From Candidatus Ryanbacteria bacterium RIFCSPLOWO2_12_FULL_44_26 (GTDB lineage: Bacteria > Patescibacteriota > Minisyncoccia > Ryanbacterales > HO2-45-13), in the NCBI GenBank assembly GCA_001821765.1, contig MHOA01000011.1, positions 1 to 40,110 of the forward strand: 40,110 bases of DNA. The letters run 5' to 3'. The translations under genes and the position numbers were made by a program. Of this stretch, positions 1-7,507 are shown one piece after another (position 1 is the stretch's first letter; every line of letters begins with the position of its first letter). Under the pieces are notes generated by a model, which was not told the DNA's origin, did no database searches, and saw nothing but the letters and a program-made list of their open reading frames with translations.

Positions 1-636
1 CCTCCAGGAGATGATACCGGGGATGACACGGGGGATGATACGGGGGATGTTGCAGAGATCAGCAAAACACCGATTATTTCATCCCTAGACCCGACCACAG
101 GGCTGATCGGGGACAATGTGGAAATTGTCGGAGCAGGACTTGATGATATAGATAACACTGTTCAGTTCGGATCAGTAGCGATAAGCAATCTCCCCTCTGG
201 CGTGAATACGGATGGGCAAAATGTCATAGAATTTACGGTACCTGTCGGTGTAGCTCCGGCGGAGCATAGCGTTTCGGTTAGTAATATAAATGGAACAAGC
301 AACATCTTACCGTTTCAGGTTGTTGTGGCTCCCGTCGAGCCCGTTACTGCCCCGGAAATTCTGACCCTCACTCCACAAACAGGACCGAGTGGAACAGTGG
401 TAACGATTCAGGGAAAAGGGTTTCATAAAACGGAAAACACTGTTTATACCGGATTTGATATGCTCACCTTGCCGTCAAATGATGGTGAAACAATACAGTT
501 TACCGTTCAATATAACTTTTTCGGCGGAGAGGTGACGGATGAGTTTCGGCAAATTTTCCCCACAACACCGCTGTATATTCTTGTGGAAAATGAAAATGGG
601 CTAAGCAATGAAAAAATATTTGACTTAACCTATTGA
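1..636 (+). CDS. IPT/TIG-repeat surface protein, C-terminal part (5' end outside window)
   Basis: The reading frame is open from the first base and ends at TGA, so only the C-terminal 211 residues are present. They begin with a low-complexity Gly-Asp-Asp-Thr linker (three GDDT-like units). Two immunoglobulin-like IPT/TIG domains follow, the first starting at PIISSLDPTTG and the second at PEILTLTPQTGPSG; both show the family's 'P-x-[IV]-x-x-[IL]-x-P-x-x-G' opening and the later G-x-[GN]-[LF] turn. IPT domains are usually found in secreted or surface-bound proteins that bind other proteins or sugars. There is no membrane anchor or sorting signal at the C-terminus. The next gene starts 8 bases downstream and is probably cotranscribed. 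The ligand cannot be read from the sequence. Confidence 0.75.
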   Translation, partial: PPGDDTGDDTGDDTGDVAEISKTPIISSLDPTTGLIGDNVEIVGAGLDDIDNTVQFGSVAISNLPSGVNTDGQNVIEFTVPVGVAPAEHSVSVSNINGTSNILPFQVVVAPVEPVTAPEILTLTPQTGPSGTVVTIQGKGFHKTENTVYTGFDMLTLPSNDGETIQFTVQYNFFGGEVTDEFRQIFPTTPLYILVENENGLSNEKIFDLTY

Positions 637-644
637 TTAATATT

Positions 645-1010
645 ATGGGAAAGGTTATAACACTGGCGATTATTTCAGTAGTTGTCGTAGCGGCAATGAT
701 TGTTGGCTCGCTTATTTATAAGGTTGAACTTGCGTCAGCAACTCCCCCTCTTAAACCTCATTTTGGAGGGCGAGTTAACGATTTTCTTCTTTGCTGTAAC
801 GGCATTATGTACGCCATTGGCCCACCGCGCGGGGGGAGCTATCTTGCTGATCAAAACACGAAATTTTTTAAATACTGGCAATCACAAAGGAAAGGAGTGT
901 GGTTTTTGGGAATATATAACCCGGGCGGGGCATGTATCATTCCCCCGAGGTGTAGAAGAAGCACGCCGGTTAACGGCGTTATTATCCATGTCGGCACGTC
1001 ACTTTTCTAA
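645..1010 (+). CDS. small membrane-anchored or secreted protein, unknown function
   Basis: A 121-residue protein. Residues 4-25 are a strongly hydrophobic N-terminal helix (TLAIISVVVVAAMIVGSLIY), acting as signal anchor or uncleaved signal peptide. The rest is a small cysteine- and glycine-rich domain with FGGRV, a Cys-Cys pair, IGPPRGG, a YNPGGAC segment, another Cys, and a hydrophobic end (GVIIHVGTSLF). I chose the ATG 8 bases after the preceding stop; a TTG overlapping that stop would add four residues. I recall similar short 'GGRV...GPPxGG...PGG.C' proteins from other CPR genomes, but no function is known to me. Four cysteines suggest disulfides outside the membrane. Its position behind the IPT protein suggests a shared surface role (inference). 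Confidence 0.6.
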   Translation: MGKVITLAIISVVVVAAMIVGSLIYKVELASATPPLKPHFGGRVNDFLLCCNGIMYAIGPPRGGSYLADQNTKFFKYWQSQRKGVWFLGIYNPGGACIIPPRCRRSTPVNGVIIHVGTSLF

Positions 1011-1024
1011 AACATCTTAAAAAT

Positions 1025-1056
1025 AAACAAAAACACCCGTAAGGGTGTTTTTGTTT
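1025..1056 (+). terminator. Rho-independent terminator
   Basis: A perfect 14-bp inverted repeat (aaacaaaaacaccc / gggtgtttttgttt) with a 4-base GTAA loop lies 14 bases after the small protein gene. The A/T ends of the stem provide a T-run on either strand, so it can also end transcripts of the minus-strand gene that stops at 1091. Confidence 0.9.
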
Positions 1057-1090
1057 GCGGACTTCGTATGCGTGAGTTGGAGCCAGATTA

Positions 1091-1312
1091 TTATTTTTCT
1101 GCATCAGGTTCAATCTTTTCAATAGAGCAGCCGATGTACATTTGCTTTTCTGGATTTTTGCCAGTTTTCTCCTGATACATTTTATCAGCTTCAAGTATAT
1201 CCTTCGCAACACATTCAAATACAACTTCGCCTCCCGCGGAGTTATCACGGTAGATGTATTTCCTTAACTCCCCACTGTTTTCTATTTTTGATTCCGGTTT
1301 TTCTATAGACAT
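1091..1312 (-). CDS. small hypothetical protein, 73 residues
   Basis: Unrecognised soluble protein, rich in Glu and Lys, with three cysteines and no signal peptide or membrane segment. The middle reads as a short beta-rich core (RKYIYRDNSAGGEVVFECVA) followed by a helix (DILEADKMYQEKTGK) and a final strand (KQMYIGCSIEKIE). I chose the ATG giving MSIEKPESK; an upstream in-frame ATG would run towards the tRNA gene and add an unlikely Cys/Arg-rich leader. It lies 36 bases downstream of tRNA-Ala(CGC) on the same strand and may be read through from it. Its composition and predicted strand-helix-strand layout look like a genuine small protein, but no function can be given. Confidence 0.55.
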   Translation of the reverse strand: MSIEKPESKIENSGELRKYIYRDNSAGGEVVFECVAKDILEADKMYQEKTGKNPEKQMYIGCSIEKIEPDAEK

Positions 1313-1348
1313 ATGCAGATACAGACAACTTTTTCGGCAAATCTGAAA

Positions 1349-1422
1349 TGGTGGACCCAAGGAGAATCGAACTCCCGCTTGCGCAATGCGAATGCGCCGT
1401 TATGCCACTTAACTATGGGCCC
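1349..1422 (-). tRNA. tRNA-Ala (anticodon CGC), CCA encoded
   Basis: Cloverleaf read on the minus strand: acceptor GGGCCCA pairs with TGGGTCC and includes the G3:U70 wobble that marks alanine tRNAs. The D stem is GTTA/TAAC, the anticodon stem GCGCA/TGCGC with loop TTCGCAT, and the T arm GGGAG-TTCGATT-CTCCT. The discriminator is A and CCA is in the gene. Confidence 0.95.
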
Positions 1423-1593
1423 GCTGAAGAAATCGAGGGTTCTCGATCTGGGGCCGACCAGCTGATCGGACGAATACGGTGTATTATCACTATATTATGA
1501 GCTCTCTAAATCATTTTGCCTGAAGCGTTTCGGCAAAAGCGCTTTTACTGGAAAAACAAAACCTTTCTTCGGCTCAATTATACTGTAAAATCT

Positions 1594-2343
1594 TTAAATT
1601 TCAATAATACGCTGGCCTCTGCCAAGCGTTTCTTTTTTGGCAGCGACTTCTTCCGCAAATGCAATGTATGCAAGAACAAACGCCACAAGAAATATGAGTC
1701 TGAAAAGAATAATAAGCCAACTGCCGATGATTCCCGATACATCAACAAATCCAAACAGAAGGTATAGAGTTATGGAGAAGGGCGCGAAAAACGCAAACCA
1801 CGGTTTTTGTTTTTTGAAAACACTCAAAAAATTTTGTGCCGATTCCTTAAGGGTAATAAGAAACAATATCGCTATAAGTGTGATGGTTAAAATTAATGTA
1901 AATGTATTTGGTTCGTATTCGGTTGCATAAGGGGTGGCGGTTGTGAGTGTGCTTCCAAACCATATAAGCCCCGCTGTTCCTGCAAGAGCCCCAGCGATGT
2001 AAATGTATTGCGCGATTGTTGTAATGAGCCTGTTTTCAAACGCTTTGTTAAACAGGTAGGGCGCAAGAAAAATTCCGGAGATAAACACGAAGCTTTGTGT
2101 AATGGCGAAAAACAGCTCATCTATTTGCAGAAGGCCGATTGCCGAAGAGAACTGACGAACGGAAGAAGCAACCCAAGCCCATCCTATAAAAAACCAAAAG
2201 TAGCCGAGCTGGTTAAACTCCCTCGTGATGGTTTTTGAACGAAGCATGGTGAAACCTAAAAAGAGCGCAGTGAGCGAGAGCGCCAGAACCACAATGCCGT
2301 TTAAAAACCTCCCGGTAAAAAACTCTCCCAAGAAAAAATCCAT
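1594..2343 (-). CDS. multipass integral membrane protein, unknown function
   Basis: 249 residues with about seven hydrophobic segments, near residues 13-33, 46-66, 78-98, 108-130, 146-163, 182-203 and 207-229, and a short charged cytoplasmic tail (EEVAAKKETLGRGQR). The N-terminus reads MDFFLGEFF. Seven-helix layout and the aromatic/charged loops resemble small 7TM sensor-type membrane modules (7TMR or MASE-like), but no diagnostic motif is visible, so this is only topology. No fused output domain is present. An inverted repeat, GTACT...AGTAC, lies at 2367-2382 in the promoter region. It ends 74 bases after comEC on the same strand and may share its transcript. Confidence 0.65.
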   Translation of the reverse strand: MDFFLGEFFTGRFLNGIVVLALSLTALFLGFTMLRSKTITREFNQLGYFWFFIGWAWVASSVRQFSSAIGLLQIDELFFAITQSFVFISGIFLAPYLFNKAFENRLITTIAQYIYIAGALAGTAGLIWFGSTLTTATPYATEYEPNTFTLILTITLIAILFLITLKESAQNFLSVFKKQKPWFAFFAPFSITLYLLFGFVDVSGIIGSWLIILFRLIFLVAFVLAYIAFAEEVAAKKETLGRGQRIIEI

Positions 2344-2415
2344 AAAAGTTACAGGGTTTCTTGATGTACTCTATATAGTACTCTGTTTGCCGCTTTTTAT
2401 GAATGTGGTGATTGA

Positions 2416-3918
2416 TTACATGCGTTGAACTTGCCAATGAGCACGGCGCTGTTTTTGAAGCAACAAGACAATAAGGAGATAATAAGGGATAAACCAAAGC
2501 CAACTGACGTTCTGTATGCTGATACTTGAAAATGGAAGGCGGGCACCTGTGTCGATAACTGTAGTGATGTATAGGAGCAATACATAGAGCGGGAAGGAAA
2601 GCACGGTTCCAAGCATATTGCTTACAAGACCGAAAACCGTCCCCAGAAACCCTGCCAAAAGCACCATTCCAAGAAGCGGCACGACGAGAATATTCGTAAG
2701 AGGCGTAATGAGTGAGATGCTGCCGAAATTGTATAAGAGAATTGGCATAGTATACACTTGAGCGGAGAGCGTCATTGCTACCATACGCCGCAGCGTCTGC
2801 CATGGCAGAAGAGGCGAGGACCACATAAAGAACGATTCTGAAAGTTGTGCAATGCCCAACACTGCAAGAAATGAAAGTTGAAAGCCGACGTCTCGCGTGA
2901 GAAGAAATGGATTTACAAAAAGCATGACAGCTGCTGCAAAAAGAAGAAAACGGGTGGTGTTTGCCGGCCTTCCCATTTTTTCCGCAACCAAAAGCAACCC
3001 CGCCATAATACCGGCCCTTACTGCCGAAGGGGGAGCTCCGATCATGATGATATATAAAAGCAATATACATATCGCGGCATAAAATGCCTGACCCTTCCAG
3101 AGCCCCATTCCAATAAGTGCAAACATCAAAAGACCGGCCAGGATGGTGATGTGCATGCCTGAAATTGCAGTAATATGGCGCAGTCCCGTCTTGTTGAGCT
3201 GCTGCTTTAAATCGCCAGACATCTTTCCTTGATCTCCCAGCATCATTGCGGCAAGTATGTCGCTTTGCGGTGCGGGAAGTATCTTATAGAGCGATGTGCG
3301 CAGTTTGTTTTTTGCGGAAAGGATGTAGGACACGATAACATTTCCATTGTTTTCTGAAATGCGTGTTACTTCCGGAAATTTCATCACAGTAAAAATTCCG
3401 TCTTTCTGTAAGAAATTTTTATAATTAAAATCTGCAAACACGTCTGGTGTTTGCATGGCTCCTTTTACAAGCAGTTTATCTCCGTATTTATATTGAGGGA
3501 ATCTTGGAAGTTGAAGTAAAATCTTATGGTCTTCGTATTTCATAAGAAGCTGTGTGGTGCGTTCGCGGATTTCCGGCTCTCGCAACACAACGCCTGTTAC
3601 GGTAACGGTTTCTTCGGTGTCGCGAAGAGTGGAAAGCGCATCGGGTTTGTTTAAAACGTATTCCATGCGCACGATTCCTATAAGGGCAAAGAAACTCGCT
3701 ATAGCTATAAAACCGTACCATTTTTTATGCGATGCGATGTGGGCCGCGATTGTACATGCAACAATAAGCGACAACACCCAATACATAAGAGGGGACTGTG
3801 TAAATGAGCGCATTGCAACCCCGGCAATGTATGCAAGCAGCCACCAAATGGCGCCGTCAGTTCTCTCCATTTGGAGCATTGTACGTTTTATGGAGAACCA
3901 TTGCAATTTTTCACGCAC
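2416..3918 (-). CDS. comEC: ComEC/Rec2-type DNA uptake channel (competence domain only)
   Basis: Polytopic membrane protein of about 500 residues expected to move single-stranded DNA across the cytoplasmic membrane in natural transformation. N-terminal helices (residues 22-85) precede an OB-like soluble region (about 100-185, DUF4131-like). The competence domain follows, with the family hallmark GLRHITAISGMH (245-256) and a PPSAVRA motif (296-302). The metallo-beta-lactamase-like C-terminal domain of full-length ComEC is absent; many ComEC proteins have only this core. The longest frame starts at GTG, 6 bases after a TATTAT box on the minus strand; the internal ATGs at residues 14 and 17 are alternatives. 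The pilus locus at 17-28 kb could deliver DNA to this channel (inference). Confidence 0.9.
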   Translation of the reverse strand: MREKLQWFSIKRTMLQMERTDGAIWWLLAYIAGVAMRSFTQSPLMYWVLSLIVACTIAAHIASHKKWYGFIAIASFFALIGIVRMEYVLNKPDALSTLRDTEETVTVTGVVLREPEIRERTTQLLMKYEDHKILLQLPRFPQYKYGDKLLVKGAMQTPDVFADFNYKNFLQKDGIFTVMKFPEVTRISENNGNVIVSYILSAKNKLRTSLYKILPAPQSDILAAMMLGDQGKMSGDLKQQLNKTGLRHITAISGMHITILAGLLMFALIGMGLWKGQAFYAAICILLLYIIMIGAPPSAVRAGIMAGLLLVAEKMGRPANTTRFLLFAAAVMLFVNPFLLTRDVGFQLSFLAVLGIAQLSESFFMWSSPLLPWQTLRRMVAMTLSAQVYTMPILLYNFGSISLITPLTNILVVPLLGMVLLAGFLGTVFGLVSNMLGTVLSFPLYVLLLYITTVIDTGARLPFSSISIQNVSWLWFIPYYLLIVLLLQKQRRAHWQVQRM

Positions 3919-3929
3919 ATTGCTATAAT
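3901..3929 (+). promoter_or_regulatory. strong sigma-70-type promoter for acidic microprotein
   Basis: TTGCAA at 3901-3906 and a consensus TATAAT at 3924-3929 are separated by 17 bases. The predicted start is near 3936, giving a leader of about 50 bases. The same A/T block also carries a TATTAT box for comEC on the opposite strand, so two divergent promoters overlap. Confidence 0.7.
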
Positions 3930-3986
3930 AATTGTTATATTAGGTAGCCAAAGGTCAAGTTATTAATCCTAACTACCGAATGTTTC

Positions 3987-4133
3987 ATGACATATTTTGA
4001 TGTGATGAATTTTCAGGAAGAGGATCAGCCGATGGGCGATGGAGGTGAGGACAATACGCCTTCAGAAGAAAGCGATACAGGTGGAGATGATAAGCCGTCA
4101 GAGGAAGAAAAGGGCGGAACGGAGAATGAATAA
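3987..4133 (+). CDS. acidic microprotein, 48 residues
   Basis: A very short reading frame, starting MTYFDVMNFQEEDQ and continuing with Gly, Asp, Glu, Ser and Thr to a GGTENE end. About a third of residues are Asp or Glu and almost none is hydrophobic after residue 9, so it should be disordered and soluble. Support that it is a gene comes from the surroundings: a near-consensus promoter, a leader of about 50 bases and a strong terminator 15 bases after the stop. A second acidic microprotein, starting MTKAYFNEDEEDD, lies 270 bases away on the other strand and shares the 'MT-(x)-YF' opening and acidic character. Function unknown. Acidic tails of this sort can mimic nucleic acid or bind basic proteins or metal, but nothing here proves that. 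Confidence 0.6.
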   Translation: MTYFDVMNFQEEDQPMGDGGEDNTPSEESDTGGDDKPSEEEKGGTENE

Positions 4134-4148
4134 TTTATAAACCCAAGG

Positions 4149-4181
4149 ACAATCCCGGTGTAGACCGGGATTGTTTTTTTT
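4149..4181 (+). terminator. Rho-independent terminator of acidic microprotein gene
   Basis: Perfect 11-bp stem acaatcccggt / accgggattgt with a 4-base loop, followed directly by eight T residues. Confidence 0.95.
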
Positions 4182-4220
4182 ACAACGCCACTTCAGCATT
4201 CAATGTCGAAGTGGCGTTGT
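4182..4220. repeat. 13-bp inverted repeat (hairpin) just after a terminator
   Basis: acaacgccacttc at 4182-4194 and its exact complement at 4208-4220 enclose a 13-base loop. No T-run follows on either strand, so it is not an ordinary terminator. It may be a structured RNA 3' end, a protein site or a decayed mobile element end. Confidence 0.6.
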
Positions 4221-4349
4221 CATTATGCAATAAGGAGTCTCTTTGAATGTCTTTGATCTTAGCCAATCGTAGGTTGCAAAGCTCAACCCCCGTTTGTAAG
4301 GCCAATGACACATATGCGGCGTGTGTTTTGAATAAGTTGGAATGCAATA

Positions 4350-4384
4350 GAAAAAGTCCCGGCTGTTGCTGCCGGGACTTTTTC
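4350..4384 (-). terminator. terminator for the minus-strand acidic microprotein (bidirectional)
   Basis: Perfect 14-bp stem (gaaaaagtcccggc / gccgggactttttc) with a 7-base loop. The A/T ends supply a T-run on both strands. It lies 19 bases after the stop of the minus-strand microprotein gene. Confidence 0.9.
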
Positions 4385-4403
4385 TTAAAAGTGAGGAGCG
4401 GCG

Positions 4404-4505
4404 CTATTCGGCAGATTCCTCGTCCGTATCTGTGTCTGTATCATCGGAATCATCGTCGGAGTTTGTATCGTCCTCCTCGTCCTCATTAAAATAGGCTTTC
4501 GTCAT
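4404..4505 (-). CDS. acidic microprotein, 33 residues
   Basis: Reading frame MTKAYFNEDEEDD followed by Asp/Ser/Thr-rich repeats (DSDDTDTDTDEE) and ending ESAE. Over half of all residues are acidic and there is no hydrophobic core, so it is expected to be disordered. It has its own good promoter (AGTCAA/ATTGTA on the plus strand, i.e. TTGACT-16-TACAAT on the minus strand), a leader of about 50 bases, and a perfect terminator just after the stop, which is the main argument that it is expressed. It resembles the 48-residue protein encoded at 3987 in start sequence, composition and gene architecture. The Asp-Thr-Asp-Thr run resembles calcium- or metal-binding acidic tracts. Function unknown. Confidence 0.55.
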   Translation of the reverse strand: MTKAYFNEDEEDDTNSDDDSDDTDTDTDEESAE

Positions 4506-4559
4506 AGGTACGTTGAATTAATCTTTTAGTTCGACCCCCCCATTTGATGAGGTGAGAAA

Positions 4560-4587
4560 ATTGTACCTCTGATAAGTTGGCAGTCAA
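4560..4587 (-). promoter_or_regulatory. promoter of the 33-residue acidic microprotein
   Basis: On the minus strand TTGACT and TACAAT are separated by 16 bases, each one mismatch from the sigma-70 consensus. The distance to the start codon is about 54 bases. Confidence 0.65.
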
Positions 4588-4643
4588 GGTTTCGCTGTGG
4601 GGAAAAGTAACCTCTCTGCGGCCATAGAAAAAACAAGCCTTTC

Positions 4644-4886
4644 TCAATTTATGTAAGATAAAGCATCTTGGGCGGTTCCCATGCTCGTGGAGCGAGCACG
4701 TTTGTCGAACACCCGCCCCATTTGGACATAAAACTGCGCGATTGATATGCTTGCTTTTTCCTTATGCAGGACGTCTCGCCTGAAGCGCGGACGAGCCTCA
4801 TCAATTTTACTTTGTAAAATTTGCACTTTAAGGGAATAGGCCAGAAACTCTCTAAAGGCTCTGATGGATCCGTTATTATTTAACAT
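4644..4886 (-). CDS. hypothetical protein, 80 residues (uncertain)
   Basis: An open frame starting MLNNNGSIRAFREFLAY, basic and helical, without membrane segments or a recognised motif. It could be a real small DNA- or RNA-binding protein, since its composition (Arg, Lys, Ala, Ser, Ile) is protein-like, or chance. A TACAAT box overlaps the start codon region, which would be too close to serve it. The direct repeat AGCATCTTGGG occurs at 4662-4672, near its 3' end, and at 4890-4900, just upstream of its start. I would keep it only as a low-confidence candidate. Confidence 0.25.
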   Translation of the reverse strand: MLNNNGSIRAFREFLAYSLKVQILQSKIDEARPRFRRDVLHKEKASISIAQFYVQMGRVFDKRARSTSMGTAQDALSYIN

Positions 4887-5114
4887 TGTAGCATCTTGGG
4901 GATGATTTTACATACCCAAGAGATCTGCCAGACGCAGTTAGAAAGCAGAATATTGATATTTTGAAGGATACTGTCCGTCTGCGATAGAGCCCTGCTTAGA
5001 GTGCCCAACTTTTAGCGACCGTACCCATCCGCAAATGTTCACAATAGTCACGAAGTTCACACATTCATTTACGCGCCTTGAAAACATTATTCGTTGGTGT
5101 ACTATTGAAATACT
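4887..5114. other. intergenic stretch with a possible short coding remnant
   Basis: No convincing gene. On the plus strand, 4901-4987 reads in one frame as GDDFTYPRDLPDAVRKQN... and ends in a natural stop, with a stop just before it and no start codon. It looks protein-like and may be the tail of a lost gene. The last 40 bases carry the weak promoter of the subtilase gene. Confidence 0.3.
5078..5105 (+). promoter_or_regulatory. candidate promoter of the subtilase gene
   Basis: TTGAAA at 5078-5083 and TACTAT at 5100-5105 with a 16-base spacer. The start codon comes only 9 bases later, so the transcript would have almost no leader. Confidence 0.4.
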
Positions 5115-6980
5115 ATGAAAAACTTAGCAATTTTAGGGCTGGCGTTATTACTGGCACTACCAGTCGGTACATCTACATCTTTTGCGGCAGTTAAGCCACA
5201 AAATGACAATCTTAATCGTGTACTTATTGCTTTCGATAAGCCAGTTGGAACAGGCGAGCAGGCACTTATCCGTGCCTATGGCGGGAAAATTAAATACAGT
5301 TATTCAATCGTGAATGCGATTGCGGCTCAAGTCCCAGCGTCTGCATTGGATGGGTTATCACACAATCCTCATGTAACTTCGGTTGAAGCGGACGACACTG
5401 TGTACGCTGTTGATATTGAGCTTGATAACTCTTGGGGGGTGCGACACATTCAAACTGGTGATGTGCATGCGACTCCATATAGCAACAAAGGAGCTGGAGT
5501 GAAGATCGGCATTATCGATTCCGGTGTGAATTACTTTCACCCAGATTTGAACGACAACTTCGATCCTCTTAATCTTGGTTACGATTTCTATTACTACGAC
5601 TACGACCCGATGGATGTGTATGGACACGGTACTCATGTTGCGGGCACTGCATGTGCGGAAGATAATGACATAGGCAGCATAGACCCCAAACTTGGAGTTG
5701 TCGGAGTCGCACCGGAATGCAATCTCTATTCACTTCGGGTCTTAAATGAAGATGGCGCTGGTTACTGGAGCGATATCATTGCGGCAGTTGAGTGGTCTAC
5801 TGGCGCCACAATGCAAATTCAAAATGTTTTTACTAAAGAAATGCTCACAGTACAGGGGCTTAAACTGGATGTAATCAATCTTTCTCTCGGAAAAGATCGG
5901 GATCCGGGTAGTACCGTGAAACAAGCGTTTGATAATGCCGAAGCACAAGGTGTTGTCATAGTTGCCGCCGCTGGAAATTCCGGAAATGTTGGAGGTAAGG
6001 GCAACAATGTTATTTATCCTGCGAAATATGATTCGGTTATTGCGGTTGCGGCAACAGATTCAAACAACAATCGTGCGAGCTTTTCAAGCACGGGCGATAA
6101 GGTAGAGATTGCGGCACCCGGCGTGAATGTATACTCAACATGGAATGATAATGCAGGATATTACGACCCCCAACCTACCTGTACGGGTACTCCTCTTGAT
6201 ATAAACGGTGACGGACAACCGGATGGAGAATGCTACAAATACGGTTCGGGCACTTCAATGGCTTCTCCCCATGTCGCAGGGGTCGCGGCATTGATTATTG
6301 CGGCAGGATATTCTGATTATAACGGCGATGGGGCTGTCAATAATCGTGATGTTCGAGCGATTTTGGATGCTTCCGCGACTGACTTAGGATCAAGTGGTCG
6401 TGACCCACAATTCGGATACGGTTTAGTGAATGCTCTTTTTGCGGTTCAAACAGCAAGTGCGAACATTATTCCCACAGCAAATGCCGGCGCTGACCAAACA
6501 GTAGTCGATTCTGACGGAAATGGCACTGAAGATGTCATGTTAGACGGTTCAAGCTCTTCGGATTCCGATGGCTCAATCGTGTCGTACGAATGGCGTGAAG
6601 GAGCGACACTTCTTACTACAGGCGTGTCACCAACACTCTCATTCGCTCTGGGCAATCACACAGTGACTCTTACGGTGACGGATAATGATGGCGCGACAGC
6701 AAGCGATTCCGTTCAAATAAACGTAGCGGCAGAATCATCTGGTGTAACTCTTGCAGCTGTTGGTTACAAGATTAAGGGACTTATGAAAGCCGATCTCTCA
6801 TGGAGCGGTGCAACTTCTGGAAATGTTGATGTGTATAGAAACGGAAGTGTTATCACTACAACACCGAATGATGGGACTTACACTGACAACATCAATCAGA
6901 AGGGGGGTGGAACATTCACTTATAAAATCTGCGAAGCGGGAACAAGTGTTTGTTCAAATGAATCGATTGTAGCGTTCTAA
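5115..6980 (+). CDS. secreted subtilisin-like serine protease (S8) with PKD domain
   Basis: 621 residues. Residues 1-24 form a signal peptide with hydrophobic core LAILGLALLLALPVG and an AxA-like end. Residues 35-98 match an inhibitor-I9 propeptide that folds and blocks the protease. The S8 catalytic domain (about 105-445) has all active residues: Asp135 (IGIIDSG), His171 (YGHGTHVAGT), oxyanion Asn288 (AAAGNSG) and Ser381 (GTSMASPHVAG). Calcium-loop-like acidic turns occur at DINGDGQPDGE (362-372) and in DYNGDGAVNNRD (401-412). A PKD domain spans about 456-537, and an FnIII-like C-terminal domain follows (about 543-621). There is no anchor, so it is probably released or bound non-covalently to the surface. 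Likely substrates are host or environmental proteins (inference). It stands alone between its own promoter and terminator. Confidence 0.93.
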   Translation: MKNLAILGLALLLALPVGTSTSFAAVKPQNDNLNRVLIAFDKPVGTGEQALIRAYGGKIKYSYSIVNAIAAQVPASALDGLSHNPHVTSVEADDTVYAVDIELDNSWGVRHIQTGDVHATPYSNKGAGVKIGIIDSGVNYFHPDLNDNFDPLNLGYDFYYYDYDPMDVYGHGTHVAGTACAEDNDIGSIDPKLGVVGVAPECNLYSLRVLNEDGAGYWSDIIAAVEWSTGATMQIQNVFTKEMLTVQGLKLDVINLSLGKDRDPGSTVKQAFDNAEAQGVVIVAAAGNSGNVGGKGNNVIYPAKYDSVIAVAATDSNNNRASFSSTGDKVEIAAPGVNVYSTWNDNAGYYDPQPTCTGTPLDINGDGQPDGECYKYGSGTSMASPHVAGVAALIIAAGYSDYNGDGAVNNRDVRAILDASATDLGSSGRDPQFGYGLVNALFAVQTASANIIPTANAGADQTVVDSDGNGTEDVMLDGSSSSDSDGSIVSYEWREGATLLTTGVSPTLSFALGNHTVTLTVTDNDGATASDSVQINVAAESSGVTLAAVGYKIKGLMKADLSWSGATSGNVDVYRNGSVITTTPNDGTYTDNINQKGGGTFTYKICEAGTSVCSNESIVAF

Positions 6981-7294
6981 TCTTAACAATAGACGAGACA
7001 GCAATCTGGCGACGAAAGTCGTCAGTTTTGTTTTTGCGTGTGCGATGTTTCTGCGATGGCTTCACTCGTTTTTGAAGTCGGGAGTGACAGGTAAAGAGAT
7101 TGAGCACATCGTGCATTCTGGGCTTTTTATTAGAACCCCCGCCTAAATCTTAAAAAGCCGTTTTCTTTTCAGAAAAATTTATTTTCCCACACAAAATTCC
7201 AGTTCCCTGTATGGGCAACGAGACGATGTTAGAACCTGCAAATTTTCTGAAATAGAAACGGCGATTGATGCGCTGGAAAGCTAAAAGTCCACTA
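6981..7294. other. intergenic stretch after the subtilase gene
   Basis: Apart from the terminator at 7006-7035, I see no gene, no clear repeat and no promoter. Short frames here lack protein-like composition. Confidence 0.5.
7006..7035 (+). terminator. terminator of the subtilase gene
   Basis: Stem ctggcgac / gtcgtcag (one G-T pair) with a GAAA tetraloop, followed by TTTTGTTTTT. Confidence 0.85.
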
Positions 7295-7368
7295 TGGTGC
7301 GGGCAGGGAGAATCGAACTCCCATCTACTGCTTGGAAGGCAGTCATTCTACCACTTAACTATGCCCGC
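7295..7368 (-). tRNA. tRNA-Gly (anticodon TCC), CCA encoded
   Basis: Minus-strand cloverleaf with acceptor GCGGGCA/TGCCCGC, anticodon stem ACTGC/GCAGT and loop CTTCCAA, and T arm GGGAG-TTCGATT-CTCCC. The discriminator is A, followed by an encoded CCA. Confidence 0.95.
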
Positions 7369-7507
7369 ATACGCCGCCTTCGTCCCCCTCCCCGCTTCTG
7401 AAGCCGAGCCCATTTATAAAAGGACTGCCCGAAGTGTTCCAAAGCCGGTGGGGCGACAAACTCGTTTACAGAAGTGGGAAGGGGTTTACAGCGGCACGGA
7501 TATTGTA

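Noticed and set aside
1454-1469. Near-palindrome CCGACCAGCTGATCGG before tRNA-Ala
   Set aside because: Single copy with two mismatches. Could be an operator, but there is nothing else to support it.
2213-3070. 285-residue minus-strand frame within comEC
   Set aside because: Rich in Cys, His and Tyr and out of frame with the recognisable ComEC motifs. It is a shadow.
4247-4489. 80-residue plus-strand frame with an AGGAG upstream
   Set aside because: It runs through the terminator at 4350-4384 and antisense to the minus-strand acidic gene. Its composition (Arg/Cys/Pro-rich) is not protein-like.
3901-5114. CRISPR array or phage element among the repeats and hairpins
   Set aside because: No regularly spaced direct repeats, and no cas, integrase, capsid or transposase gene was seen anywhere in the window.
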